Below are positions 1 through 11,895 of a DNA stretch of 64,000 nucleotides, one piece after another. The translations under genes and the position numbers were made by a program. This DNA comes from Clusia tigrina. Lineage: Eukaryota > Arthropoda > Insecta > Diptera > Clusiidae. The notes beneath the pieces were generated by a model that saw only the letters and a program-made list of their open reading frames with translations, ran no database searches and had not been told where the DNA came from. Location of the stretch: NCBI GenBank assembly GCA_920105625.2, contig OV050032.1, positions 128,509,829-128,573,828 of the forward strand, given 5' to 3'. The stretch's first letter is position 1, and each line of letters starts with the position of its first letter.

Positions 1-836
1 TTTATCGCGTAATTCGGTTGGGTACGGTCGTCGCGGTAAACGGTATATTTCCGCATCGTCACTCGTGTGAGTGTGTGTGTGTGTGTGTGGATTCTTGCAC
101 AGCAGCAGGTACTGGAATTTACATTTTTTTAAAAATAAATTCTCAGCACGGCCGCTGCGTAATTCGGTTCGCAGTCTGCAGCTCAAAGCGCTGCCGACGC
201 CGGTTACCATAAACTGTGTACAGCTCCTTGTGCGCAGATTTTTTCACAGCCGCTGTGCATGCTATTGTCAGTGCCGCTAGTCCGCTATTCCGTTGTGCAT
301 TCGGTGCCCTAGTTTTGCGAGTTGCTTTGTTTGTTGATACGTGTTAAGGCGGGTGTCACACTCACAACTCTTGTGGGTCAGCTGTTCGGGCTATCCGTAT
401 TGCGTGCGTATATCGCCGCATCGAAGTAGTATCGTGTTGCAAGTAAGTGCTAGGAGCATATTGTTTTTGCTTCTACATTGGCGTGGGGGTCTACAGCTCA
501 CTGCGCTGCCCAGAGCCTGTTTACTGTACGTTGCGTACCGTTGTAGGTGAACCGGTAACTTACACCGTTGCCGGTAGTGTTCCGTACTAACGGGTCAACA
601 ACGGTTAACGTGGTGGATGATCGACATTTTCGACACGAGTGCGGTGTAATTAGGTTCGCAGTCCGCAGCTCACAGCGCTGCCGACGCCTTTTTACAGCAA
701 ACCGTGTGCCAGCGGTGCTTGAACATCCCCATATTACTACGCTGAAAAAAAAAATACGTATACTCTTTGACATCCGTACATCACAGTTTCTTCCGCCTCT
801 CAAAACCTTGAGTATCTTCGCCTTGATCTGGCTGAA
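1..836 (+). repeat. BEL/Pao 5' leader with imperfect direct repeats
   Basis: Non-coding leader upstream of the BEL gag. A block containing 'ttcgcagtctgcagctc' followed by 'gcgctgccgacgcc' occurs at about 157-222, returns in diverged form at about 644-709, and a shorter relative lies near 494-525. The element start 'gcgtaattcggtt' also appears at 6-18. These are probably LTR/leader repeats, but I could not define LTR ends or a primer-binding site, and the 5' LTR may be partly outside the window. A (GT)n tract lies at about 68-90. Confidence 0.45.
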
Positions 837-3139
837 TTGGCAGACTTATGGCAGGCGTTGAAGGAGGCGAAGGCTGCAGCGGTCATTGAAGCGAATTTAG
901 ACGAAAAATGCATAGCCATTAAAGAGTCCATACGGCAACGATTCGTAGCAAGTTTTGCCATGTATAAACAGGGTCATGCTCGGATCAGTGGTCTAATGCA
1001 ATCCCTGACCGTCTCTCCAACGGTGCCTTCCGAGGCGTCTGCTGAGCTGTCTTCTCAGTCCCATAGTATCCCGGTGCCTCCCTGTGATATTGAGATCTTC
1101 GGGGGGGGGACTACTCCAAGTGGATCACCTTCCGTGATATGTTCACGGCGCTGTTCCTTCGGAACGCTCGGCTATCTAACATCGAGCGGCTGTACCACCT
1201 GAGGGCAAAGACTAGGGGGGAGGCGCGAGAAATCGTGGACCAATGCCAATTGACCAATAGCGGTTTTGATCAGGCGTGGGCGAGGCTTACTGCCCGGTAC
1301 GAAAATCGGTGCAAGCTCATTAATTGTCAGCTGAAGTCCCTATTCACAATGCGTACCATAGGTAAAGAAAGTGGGTCGGAGCTAAAAAGGCTGCAGCGGG
1401 AAGTTAGCAACTGCATTATGGCGTTGCAGGAGCTGTCGGTGGATGTAGGCAGTTGGGATCCAATTTTTATATACTGGAGTTCCATTCGGTTGCCGGAGAG
1501 GACCCTTTCTCTTTGGGAGCAGGCCCTTGCAGATCATGCGGATATACCGACTTTGGTGGCAATGGAGGAGTTCCTCTCGAAACGGTTCCAAACTTTGGAG
1601 GCTGTCTCTGATGTCTGCCAGACGGATCACGCGCGGGAGCCTGGGGGGAACCGCTCAACACCACTCCGTAATAGCCACGTGCAGGCTCATCAGGCGAGGG
1701 TCAATCCGGAAGGGTGTAAGATATGTACACTACCAGGCCATCGGGTCTCCCACTGCTCTACTTTCATCAACGCTGATGTATCAGAACGATGGGGATGGAT
1801 AAATCGCTCCCACTTGTGCGTGAATTGTTTGAAGGGGGATCATCGTGTGTCAAATTGCACGAGTAAATTCCGATGTTTTACGTGTCAAGAGCGGCACCAT
1901 ACTCTGCTGCACCGTGAGCCGCTCCCGAACCGGAGCATAAGAGCCCCACCACGCACGACGCCGCCTCGAGGCAGACGAGCATCCAACGGAAGCAACGCGG
2001 TCACCACGTTGGCTCAACCTGTTACACCAGCCTTCGCCCACGCTGCACAGGTGGTACCCGCTATAGTCCAGGGACGATCCGGTCCATATCGAGTTCGAGG
2101 TCGGCTACCCAAACATGTGCTTTTAGGTACCGCCATTATTCACGTATGGTATCAGGGAGTCAATTACATGGCCCGGGCATTGATCGACCCTGGGTCGGAA
2201 GGGTCTTTTATCTCAGGTCAGCTCCAACGACGCCTGCGACTCCCTACGCGTACCGTGCATGCCCAAGTGTCCGGGGTAAGCAATGTGGTGGCTGCTAACG
2301 TGACAAAAGCGTGCGATTTAATGTTAGGGTCTCCTCTCGACAGTACTGTGCGGCTCCCGGTGTCAGCATTAGTACTGCCCACCTTAACCAGCGAATTACC
2401 CCGACTAGGGGTATCAACGCAACAATATGCCCAATTGGCCGGCTTACAACTGGCTGATCTAAGCCTTTCAAACTCTTCACAAGCTGACATTTTGATAGGG
2501 GGTGATTTATACCCGATGGTGTTGCTTGAGGGGTTGAAGCGTGACGTTATTGGGTCATTAAATGCACAGGAAACTGTATTTGGGTGGATCCTCACAGGAC
2601 CCATGCCTGAGAGCTCGACACAGACATTCTGTGCCAGGGTACAAATTGAGACCGGCCACCCGGTCGAAGAGCTCTTGCAGAGATTCTGGGAGTTAGAGGA
2701 ACCACCCAGGGAGAAACGGTTGTCGCCCGGTGACCAGGCTTGCCTGGATTTGTATTCCCGGACCACTTACAGAGAATCTTCTGGGCGGTATGTAGTAGAA
2801 CTATCGTTCAAACCAAGGCACCTGCCTGAGGAGTCACTTGGGGCTTCTCGGCACATTGCGTTAAAGCAGTTCGAGCGCAATGAAAGCAAGTTACTTCGTA
2901 GCCCTGAGCAGAAAAACCAGTATGACTCCGTGGTACAGGAGTATTTGACTCTTGATCATATGGTCAAAGTCCCGCCTCCACCTTCAGGTGCTCTTGCTCA
3001 CTATTATTTGCCTAATCATGCGGTAATGAAACCCGAGAGCACGTCCACCAAGTTGCGAGTGGTGTTCAATGCGTCTCAAGCAACCACCAGCACCCTCAGC
3101 TTGAATGATGTCCGGGTCCCACCTTGCAGGCTGACTTGA
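837..3139 (+). pseudogene. gag-pol: BEL gag and protease region (DUF1759, zinc knuckles, DUF1758)
   Basis: The frame at 837-1202 gives a helical N-terminus ending in the DUF1759 entry 'PPCDIEIF'. A run of nine G at 1101-1109 then shifts the frame, and the domain continues at 1139-3139 ('RNARLSNIERLYHLRAKT'). Knuckle-type Cys/His clusters follow: CKICTLPGHRVSHC, CVNCLKGDHRVSNC and CFTCQERHHTLLH. DUF1758, an aspartyl protease, follows with active-site sequence ALIDPGSEGSF, so the usual D-S/T-G triad reads D-P-G. The RT N-terminus (LRVVFNAS) begins before the 3124 frameshift. The first in-frame ATG is at 848 only in another frame, and 837 is TTG, so the true start is unresolved. Confidence 0.8.
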
Positions 3140-4482
3140 CACAACTTATCGTGCGATGGCGAATGTTTCAGTTCGTCTTTAATGGGGATCTGCAAAAGAT
3201 GTATCGGCAGATTAGAGTAGCTCCAAAGCACACCCCGTACCAGCGAATTGTTTTTAGGGCCTTTCCTGCAGCGCCAGTCTCCGATTACGAGTTAAAAACG
3301 GTTACCTTCGGAGTCAACTGTGCACCTTACTTAGCGATTAGGACATTGGAACAGCTCGCGACGGATGTCGAGGAGGACCTACCCCTAGCAGCCCGGGTAT
3401 TGCGTGAATGTATGTATGTGGACGACGCCTTGGTCGGCACACATGATGTGAACGCAGCGATACAGACTCGAGATGAGTTGATCCGTGCACTCGACTCTGC
3501 CGGCTTTTCCATGCGAAAGTGGACAGCTAATACGGAAGCCATTCTCTCCTCTTTGCCTCCGGACCACTTGCTCCGAGAGGACTTTCTGAAGCTGGATGAA
3601 GCTAGTTTAACTAAGACATTAGGAATCCGGTGGAAAGCAAAGACTGACCATTTCTACTTTCATCTTCAGCCCATTTGCTTCGACCCACGAGCCACCAAAC
3701 GCAAGGTGCTATCGATTATAGCTCAACTGTTTGATCCAGCCGGATGGCTGGCACCTGTTGTGATCGTGGCCAAGATCTTGATGCAACAGATTTGGTTGGA
3801 CAAAACTGACTGGGACGAATCGCTGACCCTCGCCTCATCCAGTCGTTGGAGGGAATTTTTAGGGGCATAAGACGACATCTCGCAGATTCGAATTCCGCGT
3901 TGGGTGGGGTCTGCACCAGATGTAGATATCCAGTTCCATGCGTTTTGCGATGCTTCGCAAGCGGCATACGCCGCCGCGCTGTATGTGCGATGCCAGTGCG
4001 GCGATACTGTCACGTCCCACTTATTAGTGGCTAAGTCGCGGGTCGCCCCTCTTAAGACGTTGTCCTTACCTCGCTTAGAACTCTGTGGCGCGGTATTGTT
4101 ATCCGAGTTGGTGGCGGCACTTCGGACAAGGGTGGGAGTCACCTCCGGCAACTTGTTTTGTTGGACGGATTCGACCATAGTTTTGGCTTGGCTCCAGAAA
4201 TCCCCGCATACATGGAAAACCTTCATAGCTAATCGGGTTACCACCATTTCAAGTAAAGTAGGTGTGGAATGCTGGACACATGTCAGGTCTGCAGACAATC
4301 CGGCTGATCTTGCCAATCGGGGGGTAACTCCAGCAGCGCTTGTTCACAACCATTTATGGTGGAGCGGTCCGGAATGGCTTACCCACGACTCAAATTCCTG
4401 GCCCCAGCCTTCGAAAATCGCTAGCCCGGACGCCCTGGAGGAACAGCGCAACGTTGCTACGCATACAATACAGGTCAAATAG
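3124..4482 (+). pseudogene. pol: BEL reverse transcriptase, Pao/A17 and RNase H region
   Basis: RT core: 'FNGDLQKMYRQIRV' (motif A aspartate) and 'CMYVDDALVG' (YVDD catalytic box) are both intact. The Pao/A17 segment 'IAQLFDPAGWLAPVVI' is characteristic of BEL elements. A TAA stop at 3868-3870 interrupts the frame. The same frame resumes with an RNase H-like region containing '[16 protein letters not shown]', '[12 protein letters not shown]', '[13 protein letters not shown]' and '[15 protein letters not shown]'. A frameshift at about 4480-4491 separates it from the integrase part. RT and RNase H residues look largely preserved, so inactivation comes from a few frame lesions rather than heavy divergence. 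Confidence 0.85.
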
Positions 4483-4490
4483 CATACGAC

Positions 4491-5994
4491 TTGATGCTGC
4501 GTTTCTCATCGTTGCCGCGAGCACTGCGGTTTGTGTGCTATATCCAGCGCTTTTCTAAATACGCTATGCGAAAGTTGCGTGACCACGCCCCACCCCCGGG
4601 GTCGCCTATCACGACTGCAGAGATTGTTGCCGCTACACTTCTCGTAACGACCATATCGCAGCAGATGTACTACCCCGAGGAGTATGGATGCCTGCAGAAT
4701 GGGCAACCCATTTCCAATTCGAGTTCTCTGCTCACCTTGAACCCCTTCCTGCATTCAGGTGGGTCGATTCGAGTGAACGGACGCCTAGCGCATTCCACTC
4801 AGATCCCGTTCTCCGAACGACACCCACAAATTTTGCCGTACCACGGATAGTTTACACGACTGCTCGTTGAGTTCACCCATCAAATCTCGTTGCATGGTGG
4901 AAATCAGCTTATGCTTCGGCTCCTTCGAACTCAATATTGGGTTCCACGCGCAAAGGTTTTAGTCAAGGGTACCATTTTACGGTGTAAAACTTGCCCGGTA
5001 GAAAAGAAACGTAGATTGAGCCAGATCATGGCGCCTTTGCCCCCTGAACGCACCACCCTGTCTCGTCCTTTCGCCACCGCGGGGGTTGATTTTGCGGGTC
5101 CTTTTGAAATTAAAACGTTTCAAGGGCGGGGGTATAAAATGACAAAAGGCTACGTGTGCATCTTTGTGTGTTTCGCCACCAAGGCCGCCCATTTAGAAGC
5201 TACCACGGATTTAACTACCCAGGCCTTTTTAGCCGCCCTGTCTAGATTCATTGGGCGACGGTGGTGCCCAGCTAACATTTATTCCGACAATGGAAAGAAT
5301 TTTGTGGGAGCAGAGAAGATAGTGCGCATGGAGTTCGCATGTGTGATTCGAGAAGCTAAGGATTAGGCAACCACGCATTATTGGTTTCACCAATTGAACT
5401 GGCATTTTATACCTCCAAACGCTCCCCATATGGGAGGACTGTGGGAAGCCGCAGTAAAAAGCTTCAAACACCATTTCAAACGAATGGGTGGGCAGATCCG
5501 GTATACGTATGAGGAGTTGGCGACGGTATTAGCCCGCGTCGAGGGATGTCTGAATTCTCGACCGATTAGCGCACTCAGTGACGATCCCGACGACCTCCAA
5601 CCACTTACCCCAGGGCACTTTCTCAGGGGGACCACTTCTTGCACCAGCCGTCTCAGAGGAGACCACCCCTTTTTTTTCTATTCTTAATCGATGGCGTAGG
5701 CTTCAAGTTCTGTCCCAACAGTTCTCAGTACGTTGGAAACATGAGTATCTTTTGGAGTGCCACCGCAGGACAAAGTGGAAGACCATCCAGGAAAATGCAG
5801 CTAACGGAGATCTGATGGTACTGCAGGATGACCACGTTCCACCCAACGAATGGCGATTGGGAAGGATCCCTGAGGTCCACCCGGACTCAGACGGTAGAGT
5901 GCGAGTCGCGAAAGTGCGGACAGCACGCGGAATCGTTACAAGGCCCGTCACCAAGATGGTTCTACTCCCTCGAGCGGGAGTGCAGGCTGAGTAA
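4491..5994 (+). pseudogene. pol: BEL integrase and DUF5641 C-terminal domain
   Basis: The integrase HHCC zinc finger is spread over about 4870-5010 (TH..LHGG..LRCKTC). The catalytic residues are visible as VDFAGPF (first Asp), IYSDNGKNF (second Asp) and GGLWEAAVKSF (Glu). DUF5641 follows with 'RWRRLQVLSQQFSVRWKHEY' and 'VHPDSDGRVRVAKVRT', ending at TGA/TAA near 5994. In-frame TAG stops at 4848 and 5364 and a frameshift in the T run at about 5670-5680 break the gene. It is the same pol gene as the preceding entry. Confidence 0.85.
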
Positions 5995-6354
5995 TCCCGG
6001 CATCCAGTCTTTTGGCCGTTTCCGTAGCTAGTCCCATTCATTGTAGCCTCTAGTTCGTAGCCTTTCCTTTTTGTATATATACCTCGGTTCTTCCATGGAA
6101 TCCTTAGTCTTCCTCGTAAAACGGTAGCAGTAGATCTCACCTGGCTATGCCACGGGATAAAATTGTAGTACTCTACGTAGTCTTGAAGCCGTTACTTCTC
6201 CTACTATTAGCATCCTAACTTTATTATTAGCCTTCTCGTAAGCCCAGGACTAATTATAAAATTTGATTTTCCACAGACCTTCCCATCGTGCCGATCTGAC
6301 TGGCGTGGAAGACGTTATATCGGGCCGTGCCTCGCGTGTACTCCGAGGGTACAG

Positions 6355-6945
6355 TTGGTGTTCCCTGCCCCCGTGATGCTACAGGGGTCGACAACGTCTC
6401 ACAATCTGGGGGCAGCGGCGCCGTCTCGCGCCCACGATGCCACGACAGCATCCAGCACCACAGCGGCAGTTACGCCATCGCGCACCCGAGCCCGGTCTGC
6501 ACCACCTGCAGCGCATTCGCTATCGACGGGGCCGATGAGCGTCCGCCGCCTTCCCAATCAGGGGTCCACGCCAGGGAGCGTTGCACCACGTGCTTCACGT
6601 CCGATGTCCCGCGCCCCAGTGGTGCCTACGACATCCCGCGCCCCAGTGGTGGCTGCGACATCCCGCGCCCCAGTGGTGGCTGCGGCATCTCCAACAACAT
6701 CCTCAGCAACGGCAGCCTTGCACCCGGAAGCGGCTCCAAAACGCCCGTGCGAGATGTGTAAGCGCTGGGGGCACACCATCGCAGTATGCCGGGCGTTCCT
6801 GCAGTTATCATCGCGACGCAGGAGAGAGGCGGTCGCGAGCCGAAAACTTTGCTTCGTGTGCCTGGGTGTGAAACATTTCACCCACAGCTGCGAACAGCCG
6901 GGTTGCTCCCGGTGCCACCGGCGACATCACCACCTCTTACACTGA
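6355..6945 (+). CDS. Gag-like zinc-knuckle protein, free-standing
   Basis: A 196-residue frame lies 360 bp after the BEL pol end. The N-terminal half is Ala/Pro/Thr/Ser-rich and contains three 9-residue repeats of the form SRAPVVxxx (27-bp tandem repeat at about 6610-6690). The C-terminus has three Cys/His clusters: CEMCKRWGHTIAVC, CFVCLGVKHFTHSC and CSRCHRRHHHLLH. The last resembles BEL gag terminal knuckles, but the protein is clearly divergent from the gag at 837-3139. The stop follows LLH directly. A pyrimidine-rich 'ttttccacag' at about 6268-6277 could be a splice acceptor. It could be a gag remnant of a second BEL-type element, a 3' ORF of this one, or a gag-derived gene. I cannot decide between these. 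Confidence 0.5.
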   Translation: MVFPAPVMLQGSTTSHNLGAAAPSRAHDATTASSTTAAVTPSRTRARSAPPAAHSLSTGPMSVRRLPNQGSTPGSVAPRASRPMSRAPVVPTTSRAPVVAATSRAPVVAAASPTTSSATAALHPEAAPKRPCEMCKRWGHTIAVCRAFLQLSSRRRREAVASRKLCFVCLGVKHFTHSCEQPGCSRCHRRHHHLLH

Positions 6946-7319
6946 GGGGTGCATCAGGATGGGAAGCGACGGGAATAGGTCGTCATTAAAAAAAATATAG
7001 TGTGTCTTTCATAAATTAAGCATATTTTACTAGTGTGAAAATATTGAATTCTTTTTGTTTTTCTTAATATATAATATATAATATACTTGTGTGTAGACTT
7101 AAGCTTTCTTTGTTTATTAAACCAAAAGTGTTTCAAATTAATCATTAAAAAGATTAAACAAACAAAAAATGGAATCAGCAAGCTACCAGGCTCTCCACAA
7201 CACTAATAACTAATTTGAAGTTTATTAAAAGTGTTAAATAAACAATCAAACAAACAAAGCAACAGTTATATACATATATGATTTAAAAGTTGAAAGAGAC
7301 AACAAATAAAATAATCCCG
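6946..7319. other. AT-rich spacer, no gene seen
   Basis: AT-rich DNA with several 'caaacaaacaaa' runs. It separates the zinc-knuckle frame from the Jockey-1 leader. I see no coding, RNA or terminal-repeat signal in it. Confidence 0.4.
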
Positions 7320-7501
7320 GTTGTGTGTGGTGTTGCCACAGTGGACTCTGGCCATAATAAGTGATTAGAGTTACCACACCAAAAAAATTTTGTTTTTCGT
7401 GATATTTTACATACATTCGTAAATAAGATTAAAATATAGCAAAAATAATAATAAATACAATTTTTTTAAACACTAAAAACAAAGTATAGTCAGTAATCGC
7501 C

Positions 7502-8981
7502 ATGAGTGTGCAGCGCTCTCCCCGTGGGAGAGAACGAGATCTATGAGCGAGTCAGAAGAACCTATTAACACTAATGTTCGCTCTTCGTGGAGTGCATATG
7601 GCAAACCTCCAATAATGTCCTGCTCCAGTATAGCAGTGGATTGTGCGACAACCACAACAAAATCGTCAGCAACAACATCTGCCTTCTCTACGTACGGTAT
7701 AACAACTACATTCTCGACTACAACTGCGACATCAACATGTTCTTCCTGCCTATGTGCAAATTCCACCTAAAGGCGTGCAGGTAAGTGAACTGCAATCGCT
7801 ACCAAAGAGAGCGCGAACCTCACCCACGACAGATAAAGCGAAAAGGACGCCCAACACTAACAAAAAGCAAAAAATAGCAAAAAACCCAAGCCAAAGTAAG
7901 TTATCAAACTACTGGTTGAGCGATACTACTTCAGAAAGAAAAAACAGATTTGCTGCTTTGACCGTTGATGATGACGAACTTGCTGAACCCTCGCACAGTG
8001 GACAAGTTGATCAAAATGAGTCCGAAAAAGAAAAAACAACTAGTCCGAAAAAAAAGTTTAAACAAACCACCCCCTATATACGTACAAGAATGCATAAAGA
8101 CGTTAAAAATGCGCTTACCGCTGTTGCAGACAGTAACTTCATATTTAAAATATTAACAAACAATGAAGTACGAGTTTAATCGAATGACTCGGAAACATAC
8201 ACAAAAATATTCCAAATGCTAAAGCAAAAAGCTACGAAGCTGTACACATTTAAAGCCAAAACTGAAAGGGGTTTCAAAGTCATTCTTCGCAATATGCACC
8301 CCTCCGCAGACCAAGAAGAAATTAAAAATAAGCTTGGTGAAAGCGGTCACAAAGTTTTAAACATAACTAACATAACTCAACGGACAACAAAAAAACCACT
8401 ACCACTGTTTAGCATAGAACTGGAAACAAATACTGACAATAAAGATATTTATAGCATTAACAAATTAATGCATTGCATAGTAGTTTTTGAGGCACCTCAT
8501 CATAAAAGAGAAGCCGCGCAATGCACTAAATGCCAAAAATACGGACATACAAAAAACTACTGTACAAGGAATCCAGTATGTGTGAAATGCGCTGGAAAGC
8601 ATCTAACAAGTGAATGTAAAAAAAAAAATAACCAACGCAGCTGAAATTGAATGTGCCCTATGTGGCGGAAATCATACTGCAAACTACAAAGGCTGTGAAA
8701 TATACAAAGCCATAAAAATTCAAAGGTTTCCATCTTTACGCCGAAAGGATCCATTATTATAACAGACCAAAAATATGGATAGATCAGCAGTTAAAACAGG
8801 CGTAAGCTATGCCGACATTGCAGGGTCGTCAAATCCAAATTAAACTGAACAAAATACAACAGATTCACACGATAGTGATATTAATGAACTTAAAGACATG
8901 GTGAAGTCCCTAATCACTCAAATGACTAATATGATGAATATCATTACAATGTTACTAACAAGCTTAAATGCACAAAAGTAA
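7502..8981 (+). pseudogene. Jockey-1 ORF1 (PRE_C2HC nucleic-acid-binding protein)
   Basis: It starts MSVQRSPRGRERDL and meets a stop at 7544, then is readable at 7754-8179 and 8216-8644. The middle carries the PRE_C2HC-type region ('ERGFKVILRNMHPSADQEEI'). Zinc knuckles follow: CTKCQKYGHTKNYC, CVKCAGKHLTSEC and, after a frameshift in the A run at about 8620, CALCGGNHTANYKGC. In this superfamily ORF1 coats the RNA. Other lesions include a TAA at 8177 and a stop near 8842. The MSVxRSP start also occurs in Jockey-2 and Jockey-6, which supports 7502 as the initiator. Confidence 0.8.
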
Positions 8982-11625
8982 TAGTTTAATAATTGTAGCC
9001 TGGAATGCAAATGGCCTAACAAAACATTTTCTTGAGTTGAAGCAATTTTTGTCTGACAAGAAAATTGATATAGCTCTAGTTTCAGAAACACATTTTACGA
9101 ACAAAAGCTTTTTAGTATTTCCTGGATATAAAATTTATGTGACAAATCATCCTGATGGTAAAGCTCGTGGTGGAACAGCTATTATAATAAATTCACTATT
9201 AAAACATACTGAACGGCAACCATATGCAACACCTCATATTCAAACCACTACTGTGCAAATTGAGGATACAAGTGGGACAATACTCATTTCCTCAGTTTAC
9301 TGTCCCCCCAGATACCTAATAACGACGGATCAATATGATGACTACATAAAGACGCTTGGCGTAAGATTCATTGCAGCTGGAGATCTGAATGCAAAACACA
9401 CTGACTGGGGATCTAGGCTAACTAATAAAAAAGGACGAAATCTGATTAATGCTATAAACAAAAATAACTGCAGATTTTTAAGCTCAGGTGGACCCACATA
9501 CTGGCCAACAGATAGGAAGAAGATACCAGATCTAATCGACTTCAGTATAACAAAAAATATAAAATGTAACCAATTAAAAATTAAAGCTTGGTTTGAACTT
9601 TCTTCCGACCACTCTCCGATAATACTTGACTACACAACTGACATCAAACCCATAGAACCAATAGCTAAGATTTTTAACCACAAAACAAACTGGAATGAGT
9701 ATAGACAGCATATTGAAAATCAACTGAAGATGTCTATCACACTGAAAACACAATTAGACATTGAACGTGCCAGTATTCGCTTCAACGATGTGGTCCTAGA
9801 GGCAGGAATCAAATCAAGCCAACAGCATAAATTTAGAAGAAATAAACCTACAACGGATATTTTCATAAGAAAGCAAATTATTGAGAAGAGAAAGCTGAGA
9901 AAGAGGTGGCAGCTAACTTGATCGCCTGAGGATAAACACAATTTAAATATAGCCTGCAAAAAACTCAAGAAAATATTAACTAAAAGACAAAATAAAGAAG
10001 TTGAAAATTACCTAAAAACTACTCATTTTGGAAATGCACAAAGAAATTAAAAACTCAGATAAGGTATCAGCCACCACTACGGAAAAATGACAACTCATGG
10101 GCTACTACCTATGAAGAAAAAGCAACTTCATTGGCTAAATACTTTGAAAAAGTCCTATCAAATGTGCGAAGATAAATATATTGAAACACGCAATGACTTA
10201 AATATAGACATTACAACCAAAATTAAGAAAACAAACACAACAGAAATAATTAATTGCATTAAAAAACGAATAAACCACAAAAAAGCACCAGGATACGATA
10301 TGTTGACAGGAAAAGCTCTCGATGAGCTACCTACTATAGGTTATTACTACTTAGGGAATGTTATCAACTCAATGTTCCGACTACAATTTTTTCCCAAAGT
10401 ATGGAAAGTTGCTGAAATTATTGCACTACCGAAGCAGGGAAAAGATGCTACAACTGCTTCGTCGTATAGACCAATTAGCCTAATTCCCATAATCTCTAAA
10501 GTTGCTGAAAAACTATTACATGATAGACTTAGCCAGATCCTTGACAATAAAAACATTATACCAAATCATCAATTCGGCTTCAGAAAACGGCATTCAACAA
10601 TTCAAAAGATACACCGTATAACAAACAAAATTGAAACAGACATAAAATATAAGCGGTACTGCGTTGCTGTATTCTTAGACGTTGCAAAAGCATTTGACAA
10701 AGTATGGCATAAAGGACTGCTGCATAAACTGAAGACGATGCTTCCACTTGACTACTATTTGATTGCTGAAAGGTATCTTAGTGATCGTTACTTTTACGTC
10801 AAATATAATGAAGAGTGTTCGTCTATTCATCTTACAAGAGCTGGAGTTCCTCAAGGGAGTGTTTTAGGACCACTGCTATATGTCATATTTACCTCAGATA
10901 TACCACTTCCAAAAGAGCTGAATACCACAATTGCTACCTTTGCTGACGACACAATCCTCTTAGCATCTGAGAAAAATCTAAATACTGCGACTGCAAATCT
11001 GCAGATATACACAGAGAATGTTAAGGAATGGTTTGATAAATGGTGCTTGAAAATTAATGAAGATAAGACTGTACAAATAATTTTTACAACTAAAACAAAA
11101 TTTAACCCAATACCTATTAAAATAAACAATAAAGATATAAAAATAGGGTCTACTACTAAATACCTTGGTATACACATGGACTCAAAGCTAAATTGGCACT
11201 ACCACATCAAACAAAAAACGAAACAAATAAAACAAAAATGTAGGCAACTATATAGGTTAATGGGTAAGCAATCTAAACTCACAATTAACAACAAGTTGCT
11301 GCTATACAAGTGTGTAATAAAGCCAATTTGGACGTACGGACTCCAAGTATGGGGAACGGCAAAGCGGTCACACATATAAAAAATTCAAAGCCAGCAATCT
11401 AGAATATTAAGAGTTATCATAAAGTCTGGTTGGTACACAACAAATGAAGATATACACCGCAAACTAAATATGACAAGAATTAACGAAGAAATAAAAAAGG
11501 TATCCACAAAACACTACGATACACTGCATGGGCATAATAACGAAGAAATAAACGAGTTGCTACATCTAGAAGAAACCACCATGCGCTGTTTAAAGAGAAC
11601 TCGACCAAACGACCTACTGAACTAG
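8968..11625 (+). pseudogene. Jockey-1 ORF2 (endonuclease and reverse transcriptase)
   Basis: The APE-type endonuclease occupies 8968-9700: WNANGL, SETHFT, RGGTAIII, GDLNAKHTDWGS and SSDHSPI. The RT at 10240-11400 has ASSYRPISL, FLDVAKAFDKV, GVPQGSVLGPLLY and an intact catalytic FADDTILL box. The C-terminus runs to TAG at 11623-11625. Lesions are few: a TGA at 9919, frameshifts in 9960-10170, and a one-base loss at about 11375 that moves the C-terminal 80 codons out of frame. Of the Jockey copies here this is the only one keeping both FADD aspartates. Confidence 0.88.
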
Positions 11626-11895
11626 GAAATCCAGACTACACATATTAGTAATAGTAATATAAATGTAAATGTAAATAATTATTATAAACATAATTTTGAT
11701 CATAAATTGTTATAATATAATTATAGTGAATTATTATAATTAATGTAAATAATTTTTGTTGTATCACCTCTTGGCACTGGCCAAAATGTGTTTTTTATAT
11801 TAATTTCTAAACAAATTGTCAAATCATGTACTAGGTGTCAATATAATGGTGACAAATGTATGAAATAATCGGAAATAAGGAGATAAAAAAAAAAA

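Larger units (their letters stand above)
1..6300 (+). mobile_element. BEL/Pao LTR retrotransposon, degenerate
   Basis: The coding order is gag (DUF1759), zinc knuckles, retropepsin-like DUF1758, reverse transcriptase, Pao/A17 region, RNase H, integrase and DUF5641. This order is diagnostic of the BEL/Pao superfamily. The single long gag-pol frame expected is split by at least three frameshifts (about 1100-1139, 3124, 4480) plus one in a T run near 5670, and by in-frame stops at 3868, 4848 and 5364. The copy is therefore not autonomous. The right boundary is approximate because I could not pair a 3' LTR with the leader. Confidence 0.85.
7320..11895 (+). mobile_element. Jockey-superfamily LINE, near full length (Jockey-1)
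   Basis: Two-ORF non-LTR retrotransposon with a leader (about 7320-7501), ORF1, ORF2, an AT-rich 3' UTR and an oligo(A) tail at about 11885-11895. ORF1's TAA (8979-8981) overlaps ORF2's ATG (8968), a compact arrangement for translational coupling. It is the best preserved LINE here, with endonuclease and RT motifs intact. Stops and frameshifts still block both ORFs. The 5' end is approximate and I found no target-site duplication. Confidence 0.85.

Noticed and set aside
18..861. Small plus and minus frames in the first 860 bp
   Set aside because: They overlap in several frames, have low-complexity Cys/Val or Arg/Ser content and no motif. The region looks like the BEL leader.
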